Positions 5,301-6,482 of a stretch of 6,482 nucleotides of DNA are shown here, piece by piece. Position numbers and translations under genes: made by a program. Below the pieces are notes generated by a model. That model had not been told where the DNA came from and did no database searches. It was given only the letters and a program-made list of their open reading frames with translations. Source of the stretch: an uncultured Rhodanobacteraceae bacterium (GTDB lineage Bacteria > Pseudomonadota > Gammaproteobacteria > Xanthomonadales > Rhodanobacteraceae); contig CALFNI010000349.1 of NCBI GenBank assembly GCA_937902695.1, positions 1 through 6,482 on the forward strand. The letters run 5' to 3'. Each line of letters starts with the position of its first letter. Within the stretch, counting starts at the first letter, position 1.

Positions 5301-6482
5301 ATGAGATTGGCATCGTTCTGGCGCAGTCCCCGTACCATCAACCCGGCACTGCCCTACGCGGCGGGCGAAGAGCCCTTGCGGGCCGAGCTGCTGAATGCCG
5401 AACAGATGGAGGAGCGCGGTCGGGAGCTTTCGCGCGAACACCAGGCACGCCCGTCGCGCCCCACGGCCAATCCGCTGCTGCAAAGGCTGGGCGAGAACGC
5501 GATCGTCATTCGCGGATGCTGCAAGCTGCTCGCCGACGCGATCAAGGAGAATCACAAGGTCACGCCGGCCGGCGAATGGCTGCTCGACAACCTCTATCTC
5601 ATCGATGAGCAGATCCGCACGGCGCGCCGGCACCTGCCGCGCCGCTACAGCCGGCAGCTGCCGGTTCTCGACAAGGGCCCGTCCGCCGGACTGCCGCGCG
5701 TCTACGATATTGCGCTGAAGGCGATCTCGCACGGCGACGGCCGCTTCGACGAGGATTCCCTGCGCCGCTTCGTCAACGCCTATCAGGAAAAGGCGCCGGT
5801 CACGCTCGGCGAGCTGTGGGCGATACCGATCGTGCTCCGCCTGGCGCTGATCGAGAACCTTCGCCGCGTCGCCTACAGCGTGCGTTCCGACCGCATCGAC
5901 CGCGACATCGCGATCGGCTGGGCGGATGCCATGATCGACGTCGCCAGGCGCGAACCGACCGGCCTCATCCTCGTCGCCGCGGACATGGCGCGCGAGCGCC
6001 CGGCGCTGACCAGCTCGTTCGTCTCCGAGCTTGCGCGCCGGTTGCAGCCGCTCGGCGAAGCGCTGTCGCTGCCGATGACCTGGATCGATCAGCGCCTCGC
6101 CGAGTCGGGCCTGACCAGCGATCAGCTCGTGCAGAGGGCGCAACACGAACAGGCGGCCGACCAGGTGTCCGTCAGCAACTGCATCGGCAGCCTGCGCCTC
6201 CTCGATGCGCTCGACTGGAAGTCGTTCGTGGAGTCCGTCAGCACGGTCGAGCGCACGTTTCGCGAGGATCCGGCCGGCGTCTATCCGAACATGAGTTTCG
6301 CGACCCGCGACATGTACAGGCACGTCGTTGAAAGGATCGCGCGCGAAGCCGGCCTCGCCGAGGACGCGCTCGCGGCGATGGTCGTCGAAATGGCCCGCGA
6401 GCCGGCCGGCGACCAGCCGGCAACGCTGTCCAGGCATGTCGGGTATTTCCTGATCGGCGACGCGCATGCGCGCCTGCGCGAG
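5301..6482 (+). CDS. ndvB: Cyclic beta-1,2-glucan synthase, N-terminal part (cut by window end)
   Basis: The first 394 codons are visible with no stop. The family (NdvB/ChvB/Cgs) makes cyclic beta-1,2-glucan from UDP-glucose in the inner membrane with a GT84 glucosyltransferase and a C-terminal GH94 phosphorylase-type domain; members usually exceed 2,800 residues. Only the region before the catalytic parts is present. Recognisable blocks are LRAELLNAEQMEERGREL (26-43), EWLLDNLYLIDEQIR (92-106), LPRVYDIA (131-138), RRFVNAYQEKAPVTLGELWA (155-174), IVLRLALIENLRR (177-189), VSVSNCIGSLRLL (289-301) and DPAGVYPNMSFATRDMYRHV (323-342). No membrane segment is visible yet. ATG 5301 is the first ATG after an in-frame stop at 5265, but has no clear ribosome-binding site. 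The product would serve as a periplasmic osmoregulated or secreted glucan. Family assignment is strong; whether all catalytic modules follow cannot be seen. Confidence 0.92.
   Translation, partial: MRLASFWRSPRTINPALPYAAGEEPLRAELLNAEQMEERGRELSREHQARPSRPTANPLLQRLGENAIVIRGCCKLLADAIKENHKVTPAGEWLLDNLYLIDEQIRTARRHLPRRYSRQLPVLDKGPSAGLPRVYDIALKAISHGDGRFDEDSLRRFVNAYQEKAPVTLGELWAIPIVLRLALIENLRRVAYSVRSDRIDRDIAIGWADAMIDVARREPTGLILVAADMARERPALTSSFVSELARRLQPLGEALSLPMTWIDQRLAESGLTSDQLVQRAQHEQAADQVSVSNCIGSLRLLDALDWKSFVESVSTVERTFREDPAGVYPNMSFATRDMYRHVVERIAREAGLAEDALAAMVVEMAREPAGDQPATLSRHVGYFLIGDAHARLRE

Noticed and set aside
5079..6467. Long minus-strand open frame of 462 codons
   Set aside because: It is the antisense of the glucan synthase and of the end of the 149-residue gene. 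The sense strand gives clear conserved family blocks, while the antisense product does not.

Overview
The window is GC-rich DNA with strongly G/C-biased third codon positions. It carries a DesA-type membrane fatty-acid desaturase, two Crp/Fnr-type regulators and the start of a giant cyclic beta-1,2-glucan synthase. This combination points to a Pseudomonadota chromosome, most likely beta- or gammaproteobacterial with an alphaproteobacterial origin not excluded. No mobile element, tRNA, rRNA or CRISPR array was seen, and the layout looks like ordinary chromosome.

Layout from left to right. (1) Positions 1-700, minus strand: a Crp/Fnr-family regulator that lacks only a few C-terminal residues at the window edge. 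(2) Positions 701-1386: a mostly non-coding stretch with a dyad-symmetric motif upstream of the first regulator and a small plus-strand ORF of unknown function (1037-1312). (3) Positions 1387-2106, minus strand: a second, complete Crp/Fnr-family regulator, clearly paralogous to the first. (4) Positions 2107-2367: a divergent intergenic region with two more copies of the same dyad motif. (5) Positions 2368-3555, plus strand: the desaturase. (6) Positions 3599-4384, minus strand, convergent to the desaturase: an exported SH3-domain protein with a histidine-rich tail. (7) Positions 4385-4762: a divergent non-coding region with inverted repeats. (8) Positions 4763-5212, plus strand: an unrecognised 149-residue protein. 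(9) Positions 5301-6482, plus strand: the first 394 codons of a cyclic beta-1,2-glucan synthase, continuing past the window end.

The genes share an envelope theme: lipid unsaturation, an exported SH3 protein and an osmoregulated periplasmic glucan. The strongest unexpected signal is a 16-bp dyad, TGTNCG-N4-CGNACR, present upstream of both regulator genes and in the regulator/desaturase divergent region, and found nowhere in the coding sequence here. It has the size and symmetry of a Crp/Fnr-type operator, although it resembles neither the classical CRP site nor the FNR site. A plausible reading is that one or both regulators control their own genes and the desaturase through it. The first regulator also carries Val where the second has the Glu equivalent to CRP Glu181, so the two may not read DNA identically.
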